From Microscilla marina ATCC 23134 (GTDB lineage: Bacteria; Bacteroidota; Bacteroidia; Cytophagales; Microscillaceae): a DNA stretch of 64,000 nt. Positions 17,891 through 26,588 of the stretch are shown piece by piece; within the stretch, counting starts at the first letter, position 1, and the number at the start of each line of letters is the position of its first letter. The DNA lies in contig NZ_AAWS01000033.1 in NCBI RefSeq assembly GCF_000169175.1, forward strand, positions 1 to 64,000. Direction: 5' to 3'. The notes beneath the pieces are model-generated. The model ran no database searches, was not told the origin of the DNA, and saw only the letters and a program-made list of their open reading frames with translations. The translations under genes and the position numbers were made by a program.

Positions 17891-18925
17891 ATGAGTCGAC
17901 GGAGGAAAATATTTATTATGGTTATGATAGCTGTGTCTATGATAACCGTCTCTATTACTTTTTATGGGTATCAATTGGTGCGTACCCCCAATTTTCAGGT
18001 AGATAAAAAAGATACCTATTTATATATACCCCAAGGGGCAAATTTTAAAACAGTACTTGACTCGCTCAAGGCCAGAGATTTGGTACAAAACACCGTCTCT
18101 TTTGCATTTTTGTCTAAGTTGTTAAAGTATCAGGACAATGTAAAGCCAGGGCGTTATTTGATTAAGCAAAACATGACCAACCTGGAAGCAGTGCGTATGT
18201 TACGGGCTGGTTTGCAGAGCCCGGTCAGGCTTACTTTCAATAGTGTGCGCCTAAAGCAAGATCTGGTAGAAAAGGTAAGCAAAGAGTTGCCTTTTCAGGC
18301 GGGCGAGTTTGGCAAACTACTGAACGATTCACAAGTGGTCAAGAAATATGGCTTTGACACCACCACAGTTGTATCTATGTTTTTGCCCAATACTTATCAG
18401 GTATACTGGAATATATCGCCTAAACAATTGCTCGATCGAATGCACAAAGAGTATAAAAAATTTTGGAATGACCAGCGATTGGCCAAAGCCAAAACTATAG
18501 GGCTAAAGCCAAAAGAGGTATCAGTGCTTGCGTCGATAGTACAGGCAGAAACTAACAAAAACGACGAAAAACCCAGAATAGCCGGAGTGTACATCAATCG
18601 TTTGCAAAAAGAGATTCCCCTTGAAGCAGACCCTACCCTGGTGTTTGCCATGAAGGACTTTACCATCAAACGAGTCCTGAACCGCCACAAAAAGGTAGAG
18701 TCGCCTTATAACACCTATAAATACAAAGGTTTGCCTCCCGGCCCTATCAATGTGCCCTCGATAGCCTCGTTAGATGCCGTATTGAACTATGAACAGCACG
18801 ATTATTTGTTTTTTTGTGCCAAAGCTGATTTTTCGGGTTACCATGCGTTTGCCAAAACCAACGCACAACACAATCGAAATGCCCGGCTTTACCACCGAGC
18901 TTTGAACCTGCGACGGATCAAGTAA
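17891..18925 (+). CDS. mltG: Endolytic murein transglycosylase MltG
   Basis: The protein has 344 aa from the ATG at 17891; a longer frame from an upstream TTG is not needed. One N-terminal membrane helix (about 6-27) is followed by a LysM-like region and the YceG/MltG catalytic domain: VLASIVQAET, whose Glu is the presumed catalytic residue, then RIAGVYINRL, PLEADPTLVFA, SPYNTYKYKGLPPGPI and a C-terminal YHAFAKTNAQHN. It cleaves nascent glycan strands and so sets their length, in the periplasm at the inner membrane. The next gene, mtgA, makes glycan strands, so the pair is functionally related. Confidence 0.95.
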   Translation: MSRRRKIFIMVMIAVSMITVSITFYGYQLVRTPNFQVDKKDTYLYIPQGANFKTVLDSLKARDLVQNTVSFAFLSKLLKYQDNVKPGRYLIKQNMTNLEAVRMLRAGLQSPVRLTFNSVRLKQDLVEKVSKELPFQAGEFGKLLNDSQVVKKYGFDTTTVVSMFLPNTYQVYWNISPKQLLDRMHKEYKKFWNDQRLAKAKTIGLKPKEVSVLASIVQAETNKNDEKPRIAGVYINRLQKEIPLEADPTLVFAMKDFTIKRVLNRHKKVESPYNTYKYKGLPPGPINVPSIASLDAVLNYEQHDYLFFCAKADFSGYHAFAKTNAQHNRNARLYHRALNLRRIK

Positions 18926-18981
18926 AGAGCTTTAGACAAATATTTGATGTCTCTTAACACGACCAAAAATAACTCAACCCA

Positions 18982-19680
18982 ATGAAAATGATCAAAAAAA
19001 TAACCCATATCCTGTGGAGAAGCTTTTTAGTATTTTTCTTTGGAGTGCTGTTTTTTGTCGTATTCTTTAAGTTTGTACCAGTAGGCTATACTTCTACCAT
19101 GTTTTATCGAAGTATGCATGCGCTGTTTACAGGCAAAGATGCCACCATTCATTATACCTGGGTAAGTTATGAAAACATAGCCGACCCGGTAAAAGTAGCG
19201 GTGGTGGCGTCTGAAGATCAGCGTTTTCCTACCCACCATGGCATAGACTGGACTGCCCTAAAAGTAGCCCGAAAACAGCATCGAGGAGGCAGCACCATTA
19301 GCCAACAAGTGGCAAAAAATGTGTTTTTGTGGCAAGGCTTTAAATACGACCGTTATTTGCGCAAAGCCCTTGAGGTACCCATTACTTATTTGATAGAATT
19401 GATCTGGGGTAAACAGCGTATTTTGGAGGTGTACCTCAACATTATAGAAGTAGGCCCACGCACCTTTGGGGTACAAAAAGCTGCCCAACGTTATTTTAGA
19501 AAAAACGCCAAAAAAATCACTGCTGCCGAGGCTGCCCTTATTGCTGCGGTGTTGCCCAACCCGCGCAAATACCTCATTCTGAACCCCAGTGGTACCGTAC
19601 GTTTGCGGCAACGCCATACTTTGTATCAAATGCGCTTATTGGGTGGGGCAAGTTATCTGGAAGGCTTGAGAAAGTTTTAA
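18982..19680 (+). CDS. mtgA: Monofunctional biosynthetic peptidoglycan transglycosylase
   Basis: The protein has 232 aa. It has an N-terminal membrane helix (about 11-30) and a GT51 glycosyltransferase domain: VVASEDQRFPTHHGIDW contains the catalytic Glu of the EDxxFxxHxG motif, followed by GGSTISQQVAKN, KALEVPITYLIELIWGKQRI with the second Glu, and VYLNIIEVG. No transpeptidase domain follows, which distinguishes it from PBP1 proteins. It polymerises lipid II outside the inner membrane. It lies 56 nt after mltG and 15 nt before the HipA-like gene. Confidence 0.95.
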   Translation: MKMIKKITHILWRSFLVFFFGVLFFVVFFKFVPVGYTSTMFYRSMHALFTGKDATIHYTWVSYENIADPVKVAVVASEDQRFPTHHGIDWTALKVARKQHRGGSTISQQVAKNVFLWQGFKYDRYLRKALEVPITYLIELIWGKQRILEVYLNIIEVGPRTFGVQKAAQRYFRKNAKKITAAEAALIAAVLPNPRKYLILNPSGTVRLRQRHTLYQMRLLGGASYLEGLRKF

Positions 19681-19695
19681 TCAAAAAATAGTGAT

Positions 19696-20487
19696 ATGTT
19701 GCCAGTGTATGAGGCTATAACTGTACATAAAATTATTGAGAAGGGAGGTTCTACAAAACCTTGGTTGGTAGAAGTTTTGGTAAAAGACCAGCCTAAAGCT
19801 TATGTGGTAAAAATGTTTACTGAGAAGCATGTAGACCAAGTAGCACCTGTAGCTAATGAGGTATACGCAAATGTACTGGCAAAACAATTTGACCTGCCTT
19901 GCCCAAAAGCTGCGTTTATCCATTTTTCTGATAATTTTAAGTTTTGGCTTACAAAAGAACAGCAGGAAGTACTAGACACCAAAGACCAAAGGATAAAGTT
20001 TGGAAGTGAGTATATAGAAGGTAATACTCCTTATAATAGAGACTCTGTGTTGCCTATTTATGAGCTTGAAGCAGACGAAATAGCCAATATTTATGCGTTT
20101 GATATGTTGATTGCCAACTGGGATAGGCGAATTGCTAAACCCAATATTTTGCTTACAGAAACCAACTTTTATTTAATCGATCACGAACTGGGTTTTCAAT
20201 ATACTGAGGCGCATATTGAACATTTTAGAGCTAAAAAACTGATGAATCGATATGGTGATCATATTTTTTACCCAATGCTAAATCAGGGAAGTATTCAAGA
20301 GTACTATTTTACCATATTTGAAGAGTATCTCAGGTATTTGCCAGTAAATATATTGGACAGCTATGCAAATCAGTTACTAAAATATAAGCATCCGATAGGA
20401 AACTATCAGTTGATCAAAAGGTTTTTAGGGATAATAAAAGCACAACCCTCTCAATTTATAGATATTTTAAGGAGTACACTATCATGA
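19696..20487 (+). CDS. HipA-like Ser/Thr kinase
   Basis: The protein has 263 aa, shorter than full HipA because it lacks the N-terminal couple_hipA domain. Kinase features are visible: an ATP-binding Lys in KAYVVKMF near 41, NEVYANVLAKQFDLPCPKA, a catalytic loop ANWDRRIAKPNILL near 142-155 and the Mg-binding DHE in YLIDHELGF near 160. It ends with an ATGA overlap with the DUF3037 gene, so the two are cotranslated. No HipB-type HTH antitoxin is present. This HipA-kinase/DUF3037 pair is a recurrent gene couple; its target and physiological role are unknown. Confidence 0.85.
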   Translation: MLPVYEAITVHKIIEKGGSTKPWLVEVLVKDQPKAYVVKMFTEKHVDQVAPVANEVYANVLAKQFDLPCPKAAFIHFSDNFKFWLTKEQQEVLDTKDQRIKFGSEYIEGNTPYNRDSVLPIYELEADEIANIYAFDMLIANWDRRIAKPNILLTETNFYLIDHELGFQYTEAHIEHFRAKKLMNRYGDHIFYPMLNQGSIQEYYFTIFEEYLRYLPVNILDSYANQLLKYKHPIGNYQLIKRFLGIIKAQPSQFIDILRSTLS

Positions 20488-21044
20488 ATACCGTTTTTAA
20501 ATATGCTGTTTTACGTTATGTCCATTCTCAAGTATTAGAAGAATCGGTGAATATTGGCATATTGGTATTTTTCCCTGAACAGGGGCAAGTTGTTTTTAAA
20601 TCTTCCGAACAACGGTTGAATGCTTTAATCCACCTTTATCCCAATTTTTCTGCGTCTCATATCCAAGCTTATTTGGACGGTTTAACCAAAAGAGCCCATG
20701 TAGTTACAGTAGAGTTTAATTCAGCTACCAAACAAGTAATTGAGGAGAACCTTGAGCGCTTTATTCAAATAGAGTTTTTACCCGAGGATGCCACGGTTTT
20801 GCAGTTTTCTAAAATATACACCAGCCTTTTATATTCCGAAGATATTAATCAAGTGGTGGTTAATTTGTTGGGGACTTATAAGCTGAATATGTATAATGAT
20901 GCTCCTGCTAAAGTTATAAGCGGTAATGTGACAAAATCGCAACCAAAGATTAGAGATAGTAAAATAGAAGAAAGAAAAAGACTGTATATTGAACGGCAAC
21001 AGAGCAAGCATAAAAAGTCGTCTCAAGAACATAAAGATGAGTAA
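20484..21044 (+). CDS. DUF3037 protein
   Basis: The protein has 186 aa. It begins with FKYAVLRYVHSQVLEESVNI-type sequence followed by GILVFFPEQG, the recognisable DUF3037 opening, then RLNALIHLYPNFSASHIQAY. The C-terminal 30 residues are a charged Arg/Lys/Glu helix. The start codon overlaps the stop of the HipA-like kinase by 4 bp, which indicates translational coupling and an obligate partnership. Function unknown; it could be the regulator or substrate of the kinase. Confidence 0.85.
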   Translation: MNTVFKYAVLRYVHSQVLEESVNIGILVFFPEQGQVVFKSSEQRLNALIHLYPNFSASHIQAYLDGLTKRAHVVTVEFNSATKQVIEENLERFIQIEFLPEDATVLQFSKIYTSLLYSEDINQVVVNLLGTYKLNMYNDAPAKVISGNVTKSQPKIRDSKIEERKRLYIERQQSKHKKSSQEHKDE

Positions 21045-21124
21045 AGGCTGTTTTCTAATTCAACCATTTCACCCAAAAACTTACAACCCCAACCATCAAA
21101 GAAAGTTATCTGCCAAAAAAAGCG

Positions 21125-21132
21125 TATCTTTG
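21125..21132 (+). promoter_or_regulatory. -7 promoter element (TATCTTTG)
   Basis: TATCTTTG matches TAnnTTTG, 22 bp before the ATG of the pterin synthase gene, predicting a very short 5' UTR. Confidence 0.55.
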
Positions 21133-21153
21133 CCAAAAAAAGATTAAAGAAAA

Positions 21154-21630
21154 ATGGTATACATTTGCAGACGAGAAACTTTCAACGCTTCCCATAAATT
21201 ATACAACCCCAACTGGAGCAAAGAACAAAACGAGGCTCTTTTTGGGGTATGTGCCAATCAGAACTGGCACGGACACAACTTCGAACTGGTGGTCACTGTC
21301 AAAGGAATGCCCGACCTGGAAACAGGAATGGTGATTGACTACAAGGTGCTGAGTAAAATTGTCAGACGAGAGATTATCGAGAAAGTTCATTACAAAAACC
21401 TGAACTTAGATGTAGACTTTTTGGCAGGCAAAATGCCCAGCTGTGAAATACTCATCATTGAGTTTTGGAAACGACTCGCCCCCGCCATTCAGCAAGAGTC
21501 GCCCCGTACTACTTTGCATCACCTCAAGCTGGTAGAAACCAAAAACAATTCGGTAGAATACATGGGCGAAGGGCTGGAACACTACCAAGACTTACGTTTG
21601 CAAGAACCTAATGTAGTGAAACAGGACTAA
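21154..21630 (+). CDS. 6-pyruvoyl-tetrahydropterin synthase family protein (PTPS-II motif)
   Basis: The protein has 158 aa. Zinc ligands of the family are seen as FNASHKLYN (His at about 12) and the HGH of GVCANQNWHGHNFEL near 38-40. The catalytic Cys is separated from HGH by five residues (CANQNWHGH). That spacing is typical of true 6-pyruvoyl-tetrahydropterin synthases, whereas QueD normally has three. The substrate would be the product of FolE. It may thus serve biopterin-type cofactor synthesis rather than queuosine, though activity in this family is promiscuous. It has its own promoter; the next gene is 8 nt away. Confidence 0.9.
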   Translation: MVYICRRETFNASHKLYNPNWSKEQNEALFGVCANQNWHGHNFELVVTVKGMPDLETGMVIDYKVLSKIVRREIIEKVHYKNLNLDVDFLAGKMPSCEILIIEFWKRLAPAIQQESPRTTLHHLKLVETKNNSVEYMGEGLEHYQDLRLQEPNVVKQD

Positions 21631-21638
21631 AGTGATCT

Positions 21639-22790
21639 ATGAACAACTTATTTTTAAGAGCATTGATATGCTTTGTGTGGTGGAGTACTCACTTTGCAGT
21701 AGCACAAAGCAAGCCTCCGTCTTTTGCTACTTTTGTTCGTCATTTCCCTGAGCTTAAGCTTCGTACTTTTTTAGACGTGCCTATTACTCAGCCCAAAACT
21801 GTGTATGACAAAGGCAGTGCCACCACCTATGTCATGAGCAAATATTACATTCCGAGTTTTTTGACCAAAATTCCGGCAGACTATTTTCAGGCATTCTTTG
21901 TAAATGATCTGGGGTATATCAGAAACGATTCGGTACCTGTGTTAGACACCAGTTCTACACGTGCTTATTGCGTAGGCAGGCTCAAGTACAACAACCCTCA
22001 AAAGATTGTTACTTTATTGTTGGCTCTGGAGGTCAAAGATAAAGACAATTATTATGGGCGGCAATACTATACTCTGGTGTATTATACGCTGCAAGGCAAA
22101 GCTATAGGGTATGACATTGTAGGGCGCAAAAAATGGCGGGTACATACTTCGGCTCGCTTGAGTTTGCAGCGTGGTCGTTTGTTGGTAGAGCAAGTGGGGC
22201 ATGTGATACAAAATGATGCGTATAAAAATGTTGCCAAAAGGTATTGGTTGAGCTTTGGCAATGAGGCAAAAGTGGTCAGACAAACTACTCAGTTTTCTAT
22301 GATGCAAGCAGGCACACCCCAACGCGTAGAAGGCGTTGGTTATTGGGGGTATTGTCATAACAAACTGCCTTATTGTGTGCAGTTTCCTGCCAAGGTATTG
22401 TACTTTGTCAGAAAAGACTGGGGAAAATACATGAGCGAACAGTTTGAATCGGGTGATGGTAAAGCCTTGTTCAGCATTAAACATAGCGGGGTAACCTATG
22501 GAGATAAAAACAAAGAAAAGGCTTTTAATGAATACCTGAAGCTTATATTGTCTTTAGGCCATTATAGAGAGAAGGGGCTCAATGAGCAAGCCAAAGGCGA
22601 AGACTTTTGGGTAGGCAAAGGACTTGACAAAGAAGGCAATATTACTCACCAAAAACTATTGCTCACCCCAATGATAGGTTCGGGGCAATACAACATCATA
22701 CAGGCAACCTTCATCTACCCTGCGTCACAAGCAACCCATTACGACAAAATAGCGAAGCAACTGATGGACAGTTTTCAGATCAGGCAATAA
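21639..22790 (+). CDS. Secreted protein of unknown function
   Basis: The protein has 383 aa. A signal peptide (MNNLFLRALICFVWWSTHFA, cleavage after AVAQ at about 23) sends it to the periplasm or beyond. The mature part is beta-rich, with many Tyr and Lys residues and no recognised motif. The C-terminal 90 residues (from about LFSIKHSGVTYGDKNKEKAF) have a spacing like small lipoprotein-type sensor domains, but I cannot name a family. It begins 8 nt after the pterin synthase gene, so it could be cotranscribed by proximity. Confidence 0.7.
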   Translation: MNNLFLRALICFVWWSTHFAVAQSKPPSFATFVRHFPELKLRTFLDVPITQPKTVYDKGSATTYVMSKYYIPSFLTKIPADYFQAFFVNDLGYIRNDSVPVLDTSSTRAYCVGRLKYNNPQKIVTLLLALEVKDKDNYYGRQYYTLVYYTLQGKAIGYDIVGRKKWRVHTSARLSLQRGRLLVEQVGHVIQNDAYKNVAKRYWLSFGNEAKVVRQTTQFSMMQAGTPQRVEGVGYWGYCHNKLPYCVQFPAKVLYFVRKDWGKYMSEQFESGDGKALFSIKHSGVTYGDKNKEKAFNEYLKLILSLGHYREKGLNEQAKGEDFWVGKGLDKEGNITHQKLLLTPMIGSGQYNIIQATFIYPASQATHYDKIAKQLMDSFQIRQ

Positions 22791-22822
22791 CAGGTTGAGA
22801 TGATGCATGCTTGACCATTGTT

Positions 22823-23929
22823 CTAAACCACCAACGGAATTTTAAATTCGACCGGGTCTTTTTTCAGGAAATACTGCATTTGTTGCAAAAACTCCTGGCC
22901 TGCAGTAGACGGGGTAGGAGAGAGGGCCTTCAAAACATTACTTGCCCTAAATGTGCTCACCAATGCCCTTGTCCAGTTATACGGAGGCACTCCTACCATA
23001 TTTGCCAATTCATCGCCTAGTAAAAAACGCATATACGCGGTGACAAACCCCTTGGGAAAACGTTTGCCCAGTGATTCTTCTAATGACTGTATCAATGCCT
23101 GAGTCAAAGTTTTGCCTTCGGACGATGGGGCAAAGTTGCGTTGCCTGATGAGTGTTTCAAGTTGGCTCCCTTCTTTGTATCTATTGGGCAAATACAACAC
23201 CTCATTGCCCAAAAATGCCCCCACTACTTTCCACAAATGCAAGTAAGCAGTCATATCACGTTGGTTGAGATGATTTCCCATTTTTTGCAAACCCAAAACA
23301 GGCAATACCGAAAAAGATAAACTGGTGCCTATCATTTCCTCTTGATTGATGGGTACCCCCCACTCAGCTTTCCATTGGGGGCGTTTTGCCAAATGGTACC
23401 TTACAGCAGCATGCATGAGTCTTACCTTAAGGCTGCTTACAATGCCTTTGCCTTCGGGAGCAAAAGCGTTGGGGGCAGTAACATCCAATAAAAAACGAGC
23501 GGTTTCGTGTAGTCTACGGGTTACGTCGTGGTGCATACGCTTGGTCAGGTAAAGTACTTGTACCCCGTGAGCGGCAGCATAAGTATAGGGCAACGACAAA
23601 AAACTAAGCATAGAGGTAAACTGGTGGGCATATTGGGTAAAAAAACGGTTCGCTTGTGCCAACAAATCATCATTTGCCCAAGTAGGTATTTGCCCGGCGT
23701 GTTCAACAAAAGCGTTTACCTCGGTGGGCAATGGGTGATTGGTCAAGTCACGGTTGAGCTGTAGCGCTTGCATGAGTTGGTTGAGCACTTTGGCTTGTTG
23801 GTTGGTAAACAAGAATTTAATCACAGCATCAGCTTCAGGATCGCCTTGTTGCTTAAGCTCAGCCAGTATTTCGTGAGTAGGGGTTTGGTAATCAGGCAAG
23901 TGTAAAGGGGTGTGTGGATGTATTTTCAT
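22823..23929 (-). CDS. MpaB/Lcp-like (DUF2236) oxygenase family protein
   Basis: The protein has 368 aa and is helical throughout, with no signal peptide. Features typical of the latex-clearing/MpaB (DUF2236) family are LPYTYAAAHGVQVLYLTKRM, RRLHETARFLLDV and KVRLMHAAVRYHL with the presumed heme-ligand His, then INQEEMIGTSLSFSVLPVLGL. Characterised members bind heme b and cleave isoprenoid chains oxidatively. The substrate here is unknown, and an oxidative or even non-catalytic heme role is possible. It stands alone. Confidence 0.82.
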   Translation of the reverse strand: MKIHPHTPLHLPDYQTPTHEILAELKQQGDPEADAVIKFLFTNQQAKVLNQLMQALQLNRDLTNHPLPTEVNAFVEHAGQIPTWANDDLLAQANRFFTQYAHQFTSMLSFLSLPYTYAAAHGVQVLYLTKRMHHDVTRRLHETARFLLDVTAPNAFAPEGKGIVSSLKVRLMHAAVRYHLAKRPQWKAEWGVPINQEEMIGTSLSFSVLPVLGLQKMGNHLNQRDMTAYLHLWKVVGAFLGNEVLYLPNRYKEGSQLETLIRQRNFAPSSEGKTLTQALIQSLEESLGKRFPKGFVTAYMRFLLGDELANMVGVPPYNWTRALVSTFRASNVLKALSPTPSTAGQEFLQQMQYFLKKDPVEFKIPLVV

Positions 23930-24077
23930 AATGCGAGTAGAATTATATAACTATACAATGAGTTGATGAAACCAATTGTTTGACGAAATACAAAAATGTT
24001 GGAGCAACTTGCACACCCCCGATTTTCATTTTAAATTGACGGGTTGAAACGACTTCATACTCTAAAATTTTATATCA

Positions 24078-24836
24078 ATGAATAGTACCAATGTATTAAA
24101 AGACAGGGTGGCAATTGTGACTGGAGCAGCCCAAGGCATAGGACAAGCCGCCGCTATTATGCTGGCCGAAGCAGGTGCTGCCGTAGTAATATGGGACGTA
24201 AAGGTAGAAGCAGCCCAAACCACGGCAAGCTTGCTCAAGTCAAAGGGCAAGCGGTCAATGTTTATGGAAGGGGTAGACATTACTAGTTTGGAATCGGTAG
24301 AAAGTGCTTGCGCAAAAATAGTAGAAGAGTTTGGGCAGATAGATATTTTGGTAAACAATGCAGGAATAGTAAGAGATGCTTCTTTTAAGAAAATGACGCC
24401 AGAGCAGTGGCAACAAGTGATAGATGTAAACCTTACAGGGGTGTTTAATTGTACCAAGGCGGTGTCTAAATATATGATGGAAGCCAACTATGGTAAAATT
24501 GTAAACCTTGCGTCGGTAGTAGGTATTTATGGCAACTTTGGGCAAACCAACTATGTAGCCTCTAAAGCTGGGGTAATAGGCATGACTAAAGTATGGGGGC
24601 GTGAGTTGGGCAAACACAATATCACTGTGAATGCAGTAGCTCCTGGACCTACCGATACCAGCATGCTTGCCACAGTGCCCGATGAGTTACGCCAGCAAAT
24701 GAAGCAACGAGTACCTTTGCGTCGCTTGGGCAAGCCTGAAGAAATAGCCAAGGTGATTTTGTTTTTTGCCAGTGAGGCTTCCAGCTTTGTTACCGGGCAA
24801 ACCCTTACTGCCGATGGTGGAACATACCTGGGATAA
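24078..24836 (+). CDS. Short-chain dehydrogenase/reductase (FabG-like)
   Basis: The protein has 252 aa with the classical SDR set: TGAAQGIG at 15-22 for NAD(P) binding, NNAG at 93-96, Ser146, and the YxxxK pair Tyr159/Lys163, then the C-terminal VTGQTLTADGGTYLG. It closely resembles 3-oxoacyl-ACP reductases (FabG), which reduce beta-ketoacyl-ACP with NADPH, but FabG-like SDRs act on many substrates. No fab gene is adjacent, so it may be an accessory reductase, for example of acetoacetyl-CoA, or a generic SDR. Confidence 0.88.
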   Translation: MNSTNVLKDRVAIVTGAAQGIGQAAAIMLAEAGAAVVIWDVKVEAAQTTASLLKSKGKRSMFMEGVDITSLESVESACAKIVEEFGQIDILVNNAGIVRDASFKKMTPEQWQQVIDVNLTGVFNCTKAVSKYMMEANYGKIVNLASVVGIYGNFGQTNYVASKAGVIGMTKVWGRELGKHNITVNAVAPGPTDTSMLATVPDELRQQMKQRVPLRRLGKPEEIAKVILFFASEASSFVTGQTLTADGGTYLG

Positions 24837-25204
24837 TCACTTTTGGTACGTCAGTACCTTAACCGTTAAGTAAAGTCAGTAGGCAAAAATCGCCGAAATA
24901 ATGGGTTAGGTATTTAGTGGTTGAGGTACTATTTACGGGAGTTTATCGAAAACTGGCAGTCTTTGAAAATTTTGTTTCGTTTGTAGTGCTATACCTGCCA
25001 AACAGGAGTAGGCATACACGAAATAATTTGTATTAATTAAATCGCAGGTAGTACCCATCTAATACCTGCGATTTGTTATTCGAGCGAAATAATGTTATAT
25101 TATTTGGTAAGGGTTTGGTATAAAGTTTGGTTTTTTGTCTTTGAAGCTTACACCTTTTTTTATGTTGAATCCGTTATTATCAAAAGCAACATCACAAAAT
25201 ATAT
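24837..25204. other. Gene-free stretch with hairpins
   Basis: These 368 bases contain a small palindrome (GGTAC-GTCA-GTACC, 24845-24858) just after the SDR gene and a strong terminator at 25039-25074. No ORF is convincing. A short untranslated RNA ending at the terminator is possible. Confidence 0.5.
25039..25074 (+). terminator. Hairpin terminator
   Basis: AAATCGCAGGTA and TACCTGCGATTT form a perfect 12-bp stem with a 12-nt loop, followed by a short T-rich tail. It lies about 200 nt after the SDR gene. Confidence 0.65.
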
Positions 25205-26407
25205 ATGAAACACCAGGTTAATCTATTCATTTTACTAAGCGGTATCTTTTTTATTTCTCATACCCACGTACAAGCCCAAAGAATATATAAGCAAAGCAAC
25301 AGCTACTACATCCAGGCAAACGAAAATTATCAAAAAGGGAAGTTAGACTTGCAATTAGGCGATTTTAACAATGCCTTGCGTTCGCTTAACCTGGCAATTA
25401 AACAAAACCCTGGCTTTGCCGATGCTTATTTTGAGCGGGGCAAAACCCACATGCTGCAAAAACATTACAAAAAGGCTTTTAATGACTTTGTAAAAGCTAC
25501 TCAGTTTAACCCCCGTAAGTCTGCCCCTTATTTATACAAGGGAGCTATTTATCACGAGCAAAACGAGTATGAGGCTGCCATTCAGGAGTATACTCAAGCA
25601 TTACGTTTGAACCCCAAGAGTGCCATGGCCTATAACTACCGTGCCGAAGCTTACAAAGAAATTGGTTTTACCCCCAAAGCTATAGAAGATTACTCCAGTG
25701 CCATTAACTACGACCCCCAGCAAGCCATTTTGTATTATGGCAGAGGGCAGTGCCTCATGGAATCCCAAAAATATACGCAGGCAATAAAAGACTTCAGTAA
25801 AGCGATTCAACTACAGCCCAGCATTCTTGATTCTTACCGTCAAAGAGCGTACGCGGCTTTTTTGGCTGGCAACTACATGCGCAGTGCGCAAGACCTGGAT
25901 TATTTGGAGCAAAAAGACGCTAAAAATATGAAGCCCTATCAGTACTCATTAAGTGCTTATTGCAAGGCGGCAAGTAAAGATTATAGAGGAGCCATCAGGG
26001 CAATAAACAAAGTGATGGAACTGGAGCCTAACAATGCTTTGCACTATGTAGAGCGGGCGCAATATCACGCAGCACTTGCTCAATACGACCCTGCCATTAA
26101 CGATTACACCAAAGCTTTGGAAGCTTATCCTGACAGTGTACGTTTTTATGGTTTGCGTGCCGAGGCTTTTTTGCGTCAGGAAGATTATGCGCATACCATC
26201 AAAGATTGTAACTTACTGATAAGCAAGCAACCCCAAAATGCCCGTGCCTGGTATTTGCGTGGGGTGGCCAAAATGCGCACCAATCATCGTAAAAGAGAAA
26301 TTAAAAAAGATTTGCAGCAAGCTGCTATGTTGGGTTACCCCAAAAATAAAATGGAGTCGCAGGCGTATAAGTATGCTAGGAAAGGGTTTAAGAAGAGGAA
26401 GCGGTAG
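25205..26407 (+). CDS. Secreted TPR-repeat protein
   Basis: The protein has 400 aa. The signal peptide runs to about residue 24 (ending HVQAQ). About nine to ten tetratricopeptide repeats follow, each with the A/Y-x-AI-x-D/E-Y-x-AL-x-L-P pattern, for example NPGFADAYFERGKTHMLQKH and NPKSAMAYNYRAEAYKEIGF. The C-terminus is very basic (KKRKR). TPR arrays bind other proteins; location is probably the periplasm. Two other TPR proteins in the window (37169-39538 and 55483-56214) share the repeat style, a common expansion in Cytophagales. No specific partner can be named. Confidence 0.88.
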   Translation: MKHQVNLFILLSGIFFISHTHVQAQRIYKQSNSYYIQANENYQKGKLDLQLGDFNNALRSLNLAIKQNPGFADAYFERGKTHMLQKHYKKAFNDFVKATQFNPRKSAPYLYKGAIYHEQNEYEAAIQEYTQALRLNPKSAMAYNYRAEAYKEIGFTPKAIEDYSSAINYDPQQAILYYGRGQCLMESQKYTQAIKDFSKAIQLQPSILDSYRQRAYAAFLAGNYMRSAQDLDYLEQKDAKNMKPYQYSLSAYCKAASKDYRGAIRAINKVMELEPNNALHYVERAQYHAALAQYDPAINDYTKALEAYPDSVRFYGLRAEAFLRQEDYAHTIKDCNLLISKQPQNARAWYLRGVAKMRTNHRKREIKKDLQQAAMLGYPKNKMESQAYKYARKGFKKRKR

Positions 26408-26482
26408 TAAGTTAGTTGCAAGCAGAGAGCAACAAGCTACAAGTAGTGGCGAATATTTGTCGTTACCTGTAGTCAAACATAT

Positions 26483-26530
26483 AAAAGCTTTTTACCTGTG
26501 CCATTGAAGTGCAAGTAAAAAGCTTTTTTA
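26483..26530. terminator. Bidirectional terminator-like hairpin
   Basis: AAAAGCTTTTTAC and GTAAAAAGCTTTT form a 13-bp stem with a 19-nt loop and a T tail. It lies between the convergent TPR and Trp-repeat genes. Confidence 0.7.
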
Positions 26531-26554
26531 GTGTTAAAAAGGGCGTGAAACAAC

Positions 26555-26575
26555 ACTTGAAGCTTGTTGCTAAAA
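26555..26575. repeat. Core of dispersed intergenic repeat, copy C
   Basis: ACTTGAAGCTTGTTGCTAAA and one further A match positions 31-51 of the window with one difference. It is short but in the same kind of intergenic context. Confidence 0.4.
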
Positions 26576-26588
26576 CCTAATGCCTAAC

